A stretch of 64,000 nucleotides of DNA from Chitinophaga agrisoli. Lineage in GTDB: Bacteria > Bacteroidota > Bacteroidia > Chitinophagales > Chitinophagaceae. Within the stretch, counting starts at the first letter, position 1. Each line of letters starts with the position of its first letter. Below are positions 17,867 to 25,246 of this stretch, piece by piece. The notes beneath the pieces are model-generated. The model saw only the letters and a program-made list of their open reading frames with translations. It was not told the DNA's origin and did not search any database. A program made the translations under genes and the position numbers. Where the stretch lies: the NCBI RefSeq assembly GCF_008386695.1, contig NZ_VUOC01000003.1, positions 170,419 through 234,418 on the forward strand, read 5' to 3'.

Positions 17867-18203
17867 CAAATTTCATTACTTCCCTTACTTCTACCGTGCC
17901 GTTAATAGGCAGGTCCGGACAATCCTTGGCAATTTCAGTAGCTTCCTCCATAGAGTCCGCTTTAATGATAAAGAAACCGCCTACTACCTCTTTGCTTTCT
18001 GCAAAAGGACCGTCAGTCACTAATGCCTTGGGGCCGCTCACGGTTTTACCGCCGGGGATCAACGCCTCGCCGGCTACATAGATGTTTTTCGCTTTTAACT
18101 TTTCTATCCAGGCAAACCATTGCTGCATGTTGTCCTGCATTTCGTCTGGGGATAAATTACCGGCGCTGCTGCCGTTGCTGAAAATGAACATGAAGTCTTT
18201 CAT
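17856..18203 (-). CDS. YCII/DGPF-family protein
   Basis: A 115-residue single-domain protein with the family hallmark VTDGPFAESKEVVGGFFII and an N-terminal MKDFMFIF strand. The fold is a ferredoxin-like alpha/beta barrel. The biochemical role of DGPF proteins is unsettled; they are known chiefly as regulon members of ECF42 sigma factors. This one overlaps the ECF42-type gene downstream, so both are probably made from one transcript and the sigma may activate its own operon. Confidence 0.93.
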   Translation of the reverse strand: MKDFMFIFSNGSSAGNLSPDEMQDNMQQWFAWIEKLKAKNIYVAGEALIPGGKTVSGPKALVTDGPFAESKEVVGGFFIIKADSMEEATEIAKDCPDLPINGTVEVREVMKFDGM

Positions 18204-18315
18204 GATACTTGTTTTGTAGGTTATAAAAACGAATAACAGGGTAATGACGGATGGGAAATTACGTGCAGGACAAAAATCCAGAAAATATTTCAGGAAGGAC
18301 GGTTTTTTTTAGGGA

Positions 18316-19128
18316 TCAGATCAATTTGCGCTCCTTTAAGGTATTGGTTACCTGGGTAATAATCCCATGCAGGGCCAGATCATAATTATTTACATCATCA
18401 TTGTTCACCCAGCAGGTAACGGTTATTTTGATATTGGCGCCGTCTATACCGGAGTACAACACTTCTATTGGCCGGTGGCCGGCAATATGTTCCAGGTTTT
18501 TCAGAGAACCTTGCAGGTTATCCTGCAGCTGGCCGGTTTGTTCATTAGTAATAGGAGCGTTAAAAGTTAGGGTAACACGGCGTTCCGGGGTCAGGGAATG
18601 GTTGATGATAGGTTTCTGGAAAATATCTTTATTGGGGATGATAACATGCAGCCCATCCAGCGTACGCAGGGTAGTGGAGCGCAATTGTATGTTCTCCACA
18701 TCGCCGGTAAAACCGTTGGTTTCTATCTGATGCCCTACCTCAAAAGGTTTGCGGAAAGTGATAAAGATGCCGGAAATAAAATTAGCGGTAAGATCCTGGA
18801 ATGCAAAGCCAAGGGCCAGTCCAATAATACCGGCCCCGGCTAGCAGTGAAGATACGGTTTTGTCCAGTTGCAATACATCCAGGGCTATAAATAGCCCTAC
18901 AAAACACATGAACAGATAGGCCACACTGGCGCTCAGCCCGCTGATGGCCGGCGTATCAGATAGTTTGAAGACCAGCTTATACACCAATTTCTTAAACAGG
19001 CGGGCCAGCATTACAAAAAGGAACAACACTACCGCAGCCACCACCGCATTTGGCAGCATCTTAACAGCTATTTCCAGCCATCCATGGATCTTGTCATATA
19101 TAAGCCTGCCCCATTGTGTATACTGCAT
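18316..19128 (-). CDS. MscS-type mechanosensitive channel
   Basis: A 270-residue inner-membrane channel that opens under membrane tension and releases solutes on osmotic downshock. Three hydrophobic helices occupy about residues 20-110; the pore helix shows the Gly/Ala-rich LLAGAGIIGLALGFAFQDL, followed by FISGIFITFRKPFEVGHQIE, the start of the beta-domain typical of MscS. The soluble domain continues to the C-terminus. Met at 19128 is preferred; an in-frame Met 33 bases upstream would add a charged segment. It is separated from the YCII gene by about 110 bases, so it is probably its own unit. Confidence 0.93.
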   Translation of the reverse strand: MQYTQWGRLIYDKIHGWLEIAVKMLPNAVVAAVVLFLFVMLARLFKKLVYKLVFKLSDTPAISGLSASVAYLFMCFVGLFIALDVLQLDKTVSSLLAGAGIIGLALGFAFQDLTANFISGIFITFRKPFEVGHQIETNGFTGDVENIQLRSTTLRTLDGLHVIIPNKDIFQKPIINHSLTPERRVTLTFNAPITNEQTGQLQDNLQGSLKNLEHIAGHRPIEVLYSGIDGANIKITVTCWVNNDDVNNYDLALHGIITQVTNTLKERKLI

Positions 19129-19369
19129 ATCCCGGTGTTTGTTCCGGGAACAAAGGGCCAAATAATTATGCCGTTTTTGAATATCTCATAATTGGCTGTT
19201 TTTCTGCTGTTTAATGAGTAGGTGCATCTTCACACTGCGGAAAAACTTGCACAGCCGCATACCGCCTTAAAATACCCTTAAACTTACCCCGGCTGCAATG
19301 TGCAGGTGCAACTTAAATGTAGTTTTGTGTGTTAACAGTTACATCCTTTGTCCCCTGTAATGATCCATT

Positions 19370-21952
19370 ATGCCTGTAAAATTTACACTACGCATAGCGC
19401 CCTTATTAAGAAAACTGCATGTCAGGGAACTGCTGGCGGTTTTATTCCTTTTATTGGCTATCTATTTCTTCCGGCAGGAGCGGCATGAGCTGCGGGCGTT
19501 AGTACCTGCCATCGAAGGGGCTAATCGCATATGGGTAGCTATGGGTATATTGGTGACCATACTGTACGTCTTAATTCAGGCGCTCATGTATTATTATAGT
19601 TTTAAGTCGGTGGATGGAAAGCTGTCTGTAGGCATGGGCGCAGAACTGTTCCTGAAACGTAACCTGTTATCCGTATTCCTGCCGGCCGGCGGCGTAAGCT
19701 CCCTGGCCTATATGCCCCGCCGCCTGCGGGAGGCGGCTATGCGTAAACAACAGGTGCATCAGGCTTCAGCCATCTATGGTTATGTAGGCATATTATCCGT
19801 ATTCCTGGTAGGCATACCCGTGGTGGCCATTGCCATATTGCGCAATCCGGATATGAAAAAAGCGGTCCCCGGTTTGGCAGCTATCTGTCTGCTGCTGATA
19901 GCTGCCGTATGGGTGGTACGCTCCATACAACAGAAAGGAGCAGTATATGCTTTATTGCTAAAGTCCTTCCCCGGCGCCATGCATCAGCTGGACGAGATGT
20001 TCCAGTTCCAGCTGCAGCGCCCCGCATTTGTACAGACCGTACTGGCTTCTGTAGCGATAGAGCTGGCCGGCATTGCCCATCTCTATCTGGCCATGCTGGC
20101 CACCGGCGCCACGCCATCCCTGGAGGCCGCCTGTGTGGGATACATTGTAGCCACCATCTTCCTCATAATATCGCCATTTTTACGTGGGCTGGGCGCCATA
20201 GAACTGTCCCTGGCCTGGTTACTCAGCAGTTATGGCTATACCTCCCTGCAGGCCCTGGAAATAACGCTCTTATACCGGCTGTTTGAATTCTGGTTGCCCC
20301 TGGCGGGTGGCCTCATGGCTTTTGCCCTCCGTGGCCGCGACCTGGTGCTGCGGCTCTTGCCGCCGGTGCTCATCTTCCTGCTGGGAATGGTGAACATCTT
20401 TTCCGTACTTACGCCGCCATTGGCTGGCCGTTTACGCCTGCTGCGGGATTATATCCCGGGTGATTCTATACATGCCTCTAATCTGGCGGTAGTTTTCCTG
20501 GGGCTGGTGCTGCTGGTAACCGCCACCTTTTTATTCCGGGGTCTCCGCAGTGCCTGGATAGTGGCGCTGGTAGTATCCATGTTAAGCGCCATAGGCCACA
20601 TGACCAAGGCCCTGGATTATGAAGAAGCGTCCCTGGCTGTCATTACCGCCGTGATACTCCTGGTTACTGCCGGCCAGTACCGCGCCCGCAGCAACCGCCA
20701 GCTCATGAACATAGGCGTATTGACCGCATTGGCCACTTTTGGGGTGGTGATGATCTTTGGCGCTGTGGGCTTCTACTTTCTGAAAGCGCGGCACTTCGGC
20801 ATCGATTTTACCTGGAGCCAATCTATGCGCGCGGCTTTTCATGGCTTTATGCTGCTGGAAGAGGATAACCTGCACGCCGTAACCCGTTTTGGCCGTGAGT
20901 TCCTGAGCGCTATCCGGGTGCTGGCAGTAGGGGCCTGGGCCTTTCTGTTCTATACCGTCATCCGTCCCTACTTATCCATCCAGCAAAGCACCTCGGCATC
21001 GGAAAAAGCCAGGTTTTACCTTAATCAGTATGGCAGCTCCGCTATGGATTATTTCAAGATAGGGGAGGATAAGCTGTTGTATATCTCCGATACCTACGAA
21101 GGATTTATCGCCTACCGGGTAGCCAACGGTTTCGCTATCGTGCTCGAAGAACCGGTTTGCCGGGAAGACCTCAAACTATCCCTGCTGGAGGAGTTCGACC
21201 ACCAATGCCGTATAATGGGCCTGCGCCCGGCGTTTTACAGAGTAGATGAAGAAAGCGTCTACTACTTTAACCGCCTCAAGAAGAAGAAGCTGTTGATAGG
21301 GCAGGAGGCCATCATGGATATCCGCAATTTTACCCTCAGCGGAAAGGATAAAAAGTCCCTACGTAACGCCCTCAACAGCCTTAACGCCAAAGGATATACA
21401 ACCACGGTACACCATGCGCCGTTGCCCTCCGCACTCATACCGCAGCTAAAAGCCGTGTCCGACGAATGGCTGGCGCAATACGAAGTAAAGGAAATGACCT
21501 TTTCCCAGGGCCTGTTCGACGCCGCCGCCATACAACAGCAGGACGTTATCACCGTCAGCGACAGCGCCGGCCAGGTAGCCGCCTTCCTGAACGTAATACC
21601 GGACTACGCTCCCGGCGAATGCACCTACGATATGATCCGCAAACGGGCAGATGCCCCCGGTGGCTGTATGGACGCTCTTATTATTGCCCTCATCCAGGAT
21701 GCCCAGCAGCGCAACGCCTCCTTCCTGAACCTGGGACTGGTGCCTATGTCCGGCATTGCCCAGCCACAGAATACGGCAGAGCAGGTAGTAAAATTCGCCT
21801 ATGAAAAGATCCGCGCTTTCCGTCACTACCACGGTCTGCGCGAGTTCAAGGAAAAATATGCCACCACCTGGACCAATAAATATCTGGTCTATGAACATGA
21901 TTTTGACCTGATACAGCTGCCCGCCGCCTTAACTAAGGTCATGCAGCCTTAA
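19370..21952 (+). CDS. MprF-like lysylphosphatidylglycerol synthase/flippase
   Basis: An 860-residue integral membrane protein. The first 540 residues are a series of hydrophobic helices with the flippase/UPF0104-type core (LKRNLLSVFLPAGGVSSLAYMP; SPFLRGLGAIELSLAWLLSS). From about residue 560 a cytoplasmic DUF2156 domain of GNAT fold follows, which in MprF moves an aminoacyl group from tRNA to phosphatidylglycerol (ISDTYEGFIAYRVANGFAIV; GLVPMSGI). Such modified lipid lowers surface charge and protects against cationic peptides. A good -7 element TAGTTTTG lies at 19320-19327 without a matching -33. A VirJ-domain protein follows downstream. The aminoacyl group is not predictable, so no gene symbol is given. 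Confidence 0.88.
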   Translation: MPVKFTLRIAPLLRKLHVRELLAVLFLLLAIYFFRQERHELRALVPAIEGANRIWVAMGILVTILYVLIQALMYYYSFKSVDGKLSVGMGAELFLKRNLLSVFLPAGGVSSLAYMPRRLREAAMRKQQVHQASAIYGYVGILSVFLVGIPVVAIAILRNPDMKKAVPGLAAICLLLIAAVWVVRSIQQKGAVYALLLKSFPGAMHQLDEMFQFQLQRPAFVQTVLASVAIELAGIAHLYLAMLATGATPSLEAACVGYIVATIFLIISPFLRGLGAIELSLAWLLSSYGYTSLQALEITLLYRLFEFWLPLAGGLMAFALRGRDLVLRLLPPVLIFLLGMVNIFSVLTPPLAGRLRLLRDYIPGDSIHASNLAVVFLGLVLLVTATFLFRGLRSAWIVALVVSMLSAIGHMTKALDYEEASLAVITAVILLVTAGQYRARSNRQLMNIGVLTALATFGVVMIFGAVGFYFLKARHFGIDFTWSQSMRAAFHGFMLLEEDNLHAVTRFGREFLSAIRVLAVGAWAFLFYTVIRPYLSIQQSTSASEKARFYLNQYGSSAMDYFKIGEDKLLYISDTYEGFIAYRVANGFAIVLEEPVCREDLKLSLLEEFDHQCRIMGLRPAFYRVDEESVYYFNRLKKKKLLIGQEAIMDIRNFTLSGKDKKSLRNALNSLNAKGYTTTVHHAPLPSALIPQLKAVSDEWLAQYEVKEMTFSQGLFDAAAIQQQDVITVSDSAGQVAAFLNVIPDYAPGECTYDMIRKRADAPGGCMDALIIALIQDAQQRNASFLNLGLVPMSGIAQPQNTAEQVVKFAYEKIRAFRHYHGLREFKEKYATTWTNKYLVYEHDFDLIQLPAALTKVMQP

Positions 21953-21967
21953 CCCAGCCACGCTTCC

Positions 21968-22040
21968 CAGCGCCACGTTTCTCAGCGCCACGCCATCCTC
22001 CACCTCGCTTCCTGTCGCTCCTTCCCCACCTCGCTTCCTG
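21968..22040. repeat. GC-rich short direct repeats after mprF
   Basis: CAGCGCCACG occurs at 21968-21977 and 21983-21992, and CACCTCGCTTCCTG at 22001-22014 and 22027-22040 (26-base spacing). The stretch is pyrimidine-rich on the plus strand and has no credible ORF. It leads into the large inverted-repeat element. Confidence 0.65.
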
Positions 22041-22080
22041 CAGCTCAGCCTCCCGCTCCAGCCTGACGTGCATACTGCGT

Positions 22081-22186
22081 TGCCGGCAGGTTCGGATGTG
22101 AGCCTTGGCTGGCGCGGGTTCCCGCAGCCACCTTTCCCTGCGAACACCCCGCGGCAGGCGCAGCTCACAGAAGAACACTGCCGGCA
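22081..22186. repeat. Structured intergenic repeat, copy A
   Basis: A core of about 60 bases (22103-22163) is shared with copy B at 24788-24893: both have CCTTGGCTGGCGCGG, then CAGCCA, then TGCGAACACCCCGCGG and CAGGCGCAG. The outer stem differs in sequence from copy B yet still pairs: TGCCGGCAG (22081-22089) with CTGCCGGCA (22178-22186), GTTC with GAAC, and TGTGAGC (22097-22103) with GCTCACA (22163-22169). Inside, TGGCTG and CAGCCA form a hairpin whose loop (CGCGG) can pair with the later CCGCG. Function unknown. Confidence 0.85.
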
Positions 22187-22243
22187 TAGCCCATCTCCCA
22201 CGCCCTTCGCCCGCCTCCAAAACAGCGCCTTGAACAATCATTG

Positions 22244-22280
22244 AAATTCGTAATTTGTACTTCATAATCCATAATTGATA
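22244..22280 (+). repeat. Heptad array TAATTNN ending at the virJ-like start codon
   Basis: Five 7-base units in register: AAATTCG, TAATTTG, TACTTCA, TAATCCA, TAATTGA (22244-22278), then two bases and ATG. The same layout occurs before the GH2 gene at 44246. Confidence 0.75.
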
Positions 22281-23006
22281 ATGATGTCGCGTAAACTATT
22301 ATTGGCAGTTGCTCTCCAGTTAATCGTAGGTCTGGCCATAGCCCAGACAAATACTACCACCGTTCCGCAAATGCCGGTAACCACCCTGGCCCCTCCGGGT
22401 AGTGAAAAATATCCTTTGCTGGTATTCCTCAGTGGGGATGGCGGATTAAAGAAATTTAACCAGGACATGGTAGACGCCTTCACCAACGCTGGATACCCCG
22501 TTGTGGCAGTAAACAGTCAAAAGTATTTCTGGAAAAAGAAAACGCCCAAAGAAGCTGGCTGGGATCTTACCCTGGTACTCCGTTATTACGGCAGGCGCTG
22601 GGGCCACAATACGTTTATGCTGGTGGGTTATTCCCTGGGTGCAGATGTGCTGCCCTTCATGTTTAAGAACATGCCGGCCGATGTACAGGCCCAGGTACAG
22701 CAAATGGTGCTCATATCGCCCTCAAACTTTACGGACCTCGAAGTACATGTATCAGAAATGCTGGGCAAAAATACAAAAACGGGCCTTAGTGTTCCCGGCG
22801 CTCTTAACAAGATCACTACCACTCCCTTATTGCTGATGTTCGGAGAAGGGGAGGACGATTTTGACCTGAAAAAACTGAAGATCACCAACTACCAAAAACT
22901 AGTATTACCCGGTGGCCATCATTATGATGATAATGCCGGTAATGTCGTGCAAACCATATTGTCACATCCGGCGGCGCCGGCTGCTCAAGCTGCGCAACCA
23001 CAATAG
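22281..23006 (+). CDS. VirJ-domain serine hydrolase, AcvB/AtvA-like
   Basis: A 241-residue alpha/beta-hydrolase with a signal peptide (MMSRKLLLAVALQLIVGLAIAQ), hence periplasmic. VirJ-family features: LLVFLSGDGGLKKFNQDMV, GYPVVAVNSQKYFW, the nucleophile elbow MLVGYSLGADVLPF, and a C-terminal GGHHYDD with the likely catalytic His. In alpha-proteobacteria, AcvB/AtvA carry this domain, hydrolyse lysyl-phosphatidylglycerol and are encoded next to the MprF homologue LpiA. Here the gene follows an MprF-like gene, which supports the same role. ATG 22281 or 22284 may be the start. A strong terminator follows at 23188. Confidence 0.85.
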   Translation: MMSRKLLLAVALQLIVGLAIAQTNTTTVPQMPVTTLAPPGSEKYPLLVFLSGDGGLKKFNQDMVDAFTNAGYPVVAVNSQKYFWKKKTPKEAGWDLTLVLRYYGRRWGHNTFMLVGYSLGADVLPFMFKNMPADVQAQVQQMVLISPSNFTDLEVHVSEMLGKNTKTGLSVPGALNKITTTPLLLMFGEGEDDFDLKKLKITNYQKLVLPGGHHYDDNAGNVVQTILSHPAAPAAQAAQPQ

Positions 23007-23187
23007 ATTTCAGCGGATTAACTTGCAATTAACCGCTCGCAATTTAAACCAGCGTATCATTGTACTGCGTGTACCGGTCAGGGACGAGGTCCCGTCCAGG
23101 ACCGGAGTCCGCGCAGAGGCAAGGTGATGTGGTAGTTCTTTCCTGCTTTTATACTATCAGTATCATACCAAACCTCTGATGGTTCTG

Positions 23188-23226
23188 AACCTTGCTGGTC
23201 TTTTATGGCCGGCAAGGTTTTTTTGT
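23188..23226 (+). terminator. Intrinsic terminator after the VirJ gene
   Basis: AACCTTGCTGGTC (23188-23200) pairs with GGCCGGCAAGGTT (23207-23219) using some G-T pairs, loop TTTTAT, followed by a run of T ending in TTTTG. Confidence 0.9.
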
Positions 23227-23603
23227 TTATGCATTAACGTACTATTAACCGTTATAACTAAATATTGCCTTAACATTGTTAGCTGATTTAATGAGTGTTA
23301 AAAATTACTATTTGTTACACGAAGGGAGGTCACGTACATCAGTCGCCGCAGCTCCATAGCAGCGGGAAACTGTAATTGATCTCTGCGCGCCCGGTCTTTA
23401 CCGGGGGCTTCAATGTTAGGAACAACCCCATAATCGCTTACTAATCACCTCCACGCCAGGTATTAAGCGCCATTTCGGGGCCTTAATACTAATTCTCTAT
23501 CGACTGTATTAACTGCGGTCCTATTGCAGTGGCCCTTGCTATCTTGCAGTTATGTAATGCCTGACCGGTAAAGGAAACTTTATTATTACCCTCAGAAAAA
23601 CCC
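23227..23603. other. Leader of the small-ORF cluster with hairpins
   Basis: No ORF seen. It contains the hairpins CCCGGT-CTTT-ACCGGG near 23389 and GTATTAAG/CTTAATAC (23460-23467 with 23482-23489), and TACTATTTG at 23306-23314, a near match to a -7 element. It could be a structured 5' leader for the three small ORFs that follow. Confidence 0.4.
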
Positions 23604-23720
23604 ATGTATATGTATCAAGTAAATCCGTTTACTATCAACCAGTTGCAAATGCCAACATTAGGGGTTATTGCGGGAGTAGCATTTACAAACTTTTTTAATA
23701 ACCAGTTCAATCGTAAGTAG
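23604..23720 (+). CDS. Candidate 38-residue peptide with hydrophobic segment
   Basis: ATG at 23604, stop TAG at 23718-23720. It begins MYMYQVNPFTINQLQ, continues MPTLGVIAGVAFTNFF and ends NNQFNRK: polar N-terminus, hydrophobic stretch, basic tail. No family recognised. It is the first of three tightly spaced same-strand ORFs (gaps of 5 and 14 bases), which is the main reason to consider it real. A small membrane-active or secreted peptide is possible but not shown. Confidence 0.4.
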   Translation: MYMYQVNPFTINQLQMPTLGVIAGVAFTNFFNNQFNRK

Positions 23721-23734
23721 TTAAGGTGAAAAAA

Positions 23735-23836
23735 ATGATTCAACTGGTATTAAAGAGTCTAATACGTAGCAAAAAAAATATATACAATTTATTTTGGTAT
23801 AATGCTGCGTATACAGTAAATTCCATTACTCGTTAA
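23735..23836 (+). CDS. Candidate 33-residue basic peptide
   Basis: ATG 23735 (or GTG 23726, adding Met-Lys-Lys) to TAA 23834-23836. It begins MIQLVLKSLIRSKKNIYNLF and ends with WYNAAYTVNSITR. It is basic and amphipathic in its first half. An AAGG lies 9 bases before the ATG. It sits between the 38-residue ORF and the HTH gene. No homologue is recognised; it could equally be non-coding leader. Confidence 0.35.
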   Translation: MIQLVLKSLIRSKKNIYNLFWYNAAYTVNSITR

Positions 23837-23850
23837 ACCCCCTATGCCAC

Positions 23851-24129
23851 ATGCCGAAGCGTTATTTTGAAAGGTTACAAACGATCGATTATCTCATCCG
23901 CATCAAAGGTACCGGCAAACCCGCCCAGTTAGCCAAAAGGCTTCGTATATCCGAGCGTACCCTTTATGAGTTCCTGAAAATGATGAAGGATCTGGGCGCT
24001 CCCATCGAATATGACCGGTATAAGGAGAGTTATTACTACTCGGAAAAAGGCGGCTTCAATATCCGCTTTGTAAAGAACCTGGCCGCTACCAGCGCTCTAT
24101 TGTTCTCCATTTTCCTGGATTTCTGGTAA
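23851..24129 (+). CDS. Small HTH-domain protein
   Basis: 92 residues. Residues 1-50 form a winged-helix HTH of the kind found at the N-terminus of WYL-type regulators: RLQTIDYLIRIKGTGKPAQL, then AKRLRISERTLYEFLKMMKD, then LGAPIEYDRYKESYYYSEKG, the wing. There is no effector domain; the chain ends in a hydrophobic tail (ATSALLFSIFLDFW) that may be a membrane anchor or simply the end of the fold. It is the third ORF of the small cluster, 14 bases after the previous one, and likely regulates locally. The tandem 10-bp repeats begin about 20 bases after its stop. Confidence 0.75.
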   Translation: MPKRYFERLQTIDYLIRIKGTGKPAQLAKRLRISERTLYEFLKMMKDLGAPIEYDRYKESYYYSEKGGFNIRFVKNLAATSALLFSIFLDFW

Positions 24130-24150
24130 CAGCTAAAACGGAACAACAGA

Positions 24151-24230
24151 ACCAGCATCGTTCAACATTGTTCAGTTCCGTTAGGTTCCGTCCAGTACCG
24201 TTCAATATCGTCTAGCATCGTTCAGCATCG
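24151..24230. repeat. Degenerate tandem repeat with exact 10-bp period
   Basis: Eight units in exact register, e.g. TTCAACATTG, TTCAGTTCCG, TTAGGTTCCG, TCCAGTACCG, TTCAATATCG, TCTAGCATCG, TTCAGCATCG; consensus TTCAGNATCG. ACCAGCATCG precedes and TATAACCATA follows as weaker units. One unit is close to one helical turn, so every copy presents nearly the same face. It lies just after the small HTH gene. Confidence 0.85.
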
Positions 24231-24513
24231 TATAACCATACGCGCTATCTCTTTCTTCTTCCTTCCCCATATCCGTACTGCTGTAGCTTTTGCATTCCAT
24301 TGCAAGGATAGTTAATGCTGCATTAACATTCTCTTTAACGGCATATTAACTATTAAAAGCGTTTAATAGCAGAATTTCACGCCATGAATATTTAACGGAT
24401 ATTCAATTCTCACACTGAATATAAAAGACGGTTTAGATTACAAACTAGCAACGCAGGTCTCTGTCTAGTTACCTGCTGGTTTTTTAGGCCCCTTCAAATT
24501 TCACTGGAGTTTT
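24231..24513. other. AT-rich stretch, no gene seen
   Basis: Rich in TTAAC/TTAAT words. It contains ATTAAAAGCGTTTAAT at about 24352, a palindromic relative of the TAAAAGCGTA word repeated at 25004-25246. A terminator-like hairpin closes it at 24453. Confidence 0.45.
24453..24485 (+). terminator. Terminator-like hairpin 28 bases before a small Cys-rich ORF
   Basis: GCAGGT (24453-24458) pairs with ACCTGC (24471-24476), then TGG and six T (24480-24485). It may end the transcript of the small-ORF cluster, or act as an attenuator for the ORF at 24514. Confidence 0.6.
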
Positions 24514-24693
24514 ATGGTTGAAAATATTGTCTGCCAAAGGCCTCCTAAAGGCCTCGCTACCAAAAGTAATTGCGGCCATTGTGATCATAACTACAACAAT
24601 CCGCACAATCAATACCTTCCCTGTGACTGTTCCTATACAACTGCCGCCTTCCTGCAAGCAACAGTAACAATAGCATTAATAGTAGCGCCATAA
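24514..24693 (+). CDS. Candidate 59-residue Cys/His-rich peptide
   Basis: ATG 24514, stop TAA 24691-24693, with a GGAG four bases before the ATG, stronger than most sites here. The product has five Cys: C7, C20 and C23 (CGHC), C37 and C39 (CDC), with His at 22, 25 and 31, a spacing that could bind zinc. The last 16 residues (AAFLQATVTIALIVAP) are hydrophobic. No family recognised. Coding potential rests on the ribosome site and the Cys pattern only. Confidence 0.35.
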   Translation: MVENIVCQRPPKGLATKSNCGHCDHNYNNPHNQYLPCDCSYTTAAFLQATVTIALIVAP

Positions 24694-24720
24694 TAGCACC
24701 AACAGTAATAGCACTAACTA
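24658..24720. repeat. Degenerate AATAGCA microrepeats
   Basis: The words AATAGCA/AGTAGCG recur about every 11-18 bases (near 24670, 24680, 24693, 24709). They overlap the end of the Cys-rich candidate ORF and continue past its stop, which weakens the coding case there. Confidence 0.5.
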
Positions 24721-24787
24721 AGACTACCACATTTATCGTACCCTTAAATCACAGCATCCCTTCACCTATAGTACAGCCACTCGGCCT

Positions 24788-24893
24788 TGCCGGTAGATGT
24801 TAAAAATCGGCCTTGGCTGGCGCGGCTCCTCCAGCCAACCTCCAATGCGAACACCCCGCGGCAGGCGCAGCCGATTTTTAACATCTACCGGCA
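24788..24893. repeat. Structured intergenic repeat, copy B
   Basis: A perfect 24-bp inverted repeat (24788-24811 with 24870-24893) encloses a core nearly identical to copy A at 22103-22163 and in the same orientation. The loop of the inner TGGCTG/CAGCCA hairpin again contains CGCGG, complementary to the later CCGCG. Outer arms differ from copy A while staying complementary. No transposase is nearby. Confidence 0.88.
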
Positions 24894-25003
24894 TGGACTA
24901 TTAACTAAGACTTCAACAAACTTCGATGCATGCCGCCCCGCAATGACCATTAATACGTAGCCAGCTCACTCGCAACTCTATGTACATCCATATGCAACTC
25001 GTA

Positions 25004-25246
25004 GTAAAAGCGTTCACCCCCCGGGGTAAAAGCGTAGAACGTCGGGGTAAAAGCGTACAAATCAAAATGAAGAAAGGAGAAAACAGAGAGATAGGACATC
25101 AGCTAACAATATGCAACCAAAAGTACAAAAGCATCAAAACCATTACAAACTCCGGACAGTAAAAGCGTACCCCTAACTAACATTCAGGGTAGTAAAAGCG
25201 TAGCAAACAATTCAAATCATTACATCAACCAAACACTAAAAGCGTA
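25004..25246. repeat. Six phased copies of GTAAAAGCGTA
   Basis: GTAAAAGCGTA or a one-base variant at 25004, 25026, 25047, 25159, 25192 and 25236, all in the same orientation. Start-to-start distances are 22, 21, 112, 33 and 44, close to multiples of 11, and a decayed copy (TACAAAAGCAT) lies in the long gap. Candidate binding sites or remains of an 11-bp tandem array. Too short and irregular for CRISPR. Confidence 0.85.

Noticed and set aside
24788-24893. Integron attC site
   Set aside because: The palindrome lacks the GTTRRRY and RYYYAAC core sites, and no integrase or cassette ORF adjoins it.
24980-25162. 60-codon ORF across the GTAAAAGCGTA copies
   Set aside because: Its sequence is mostly translated repeat units (GKSV repeated), with no ribosome site and no protein-like features.
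25004-25246. CRISPR-like array
   Set aside because: Repeat units are 11 bases with variable spacing of 10 to 101 bases and no cas genes; CRISPR repeats are longer and regularly spaced.
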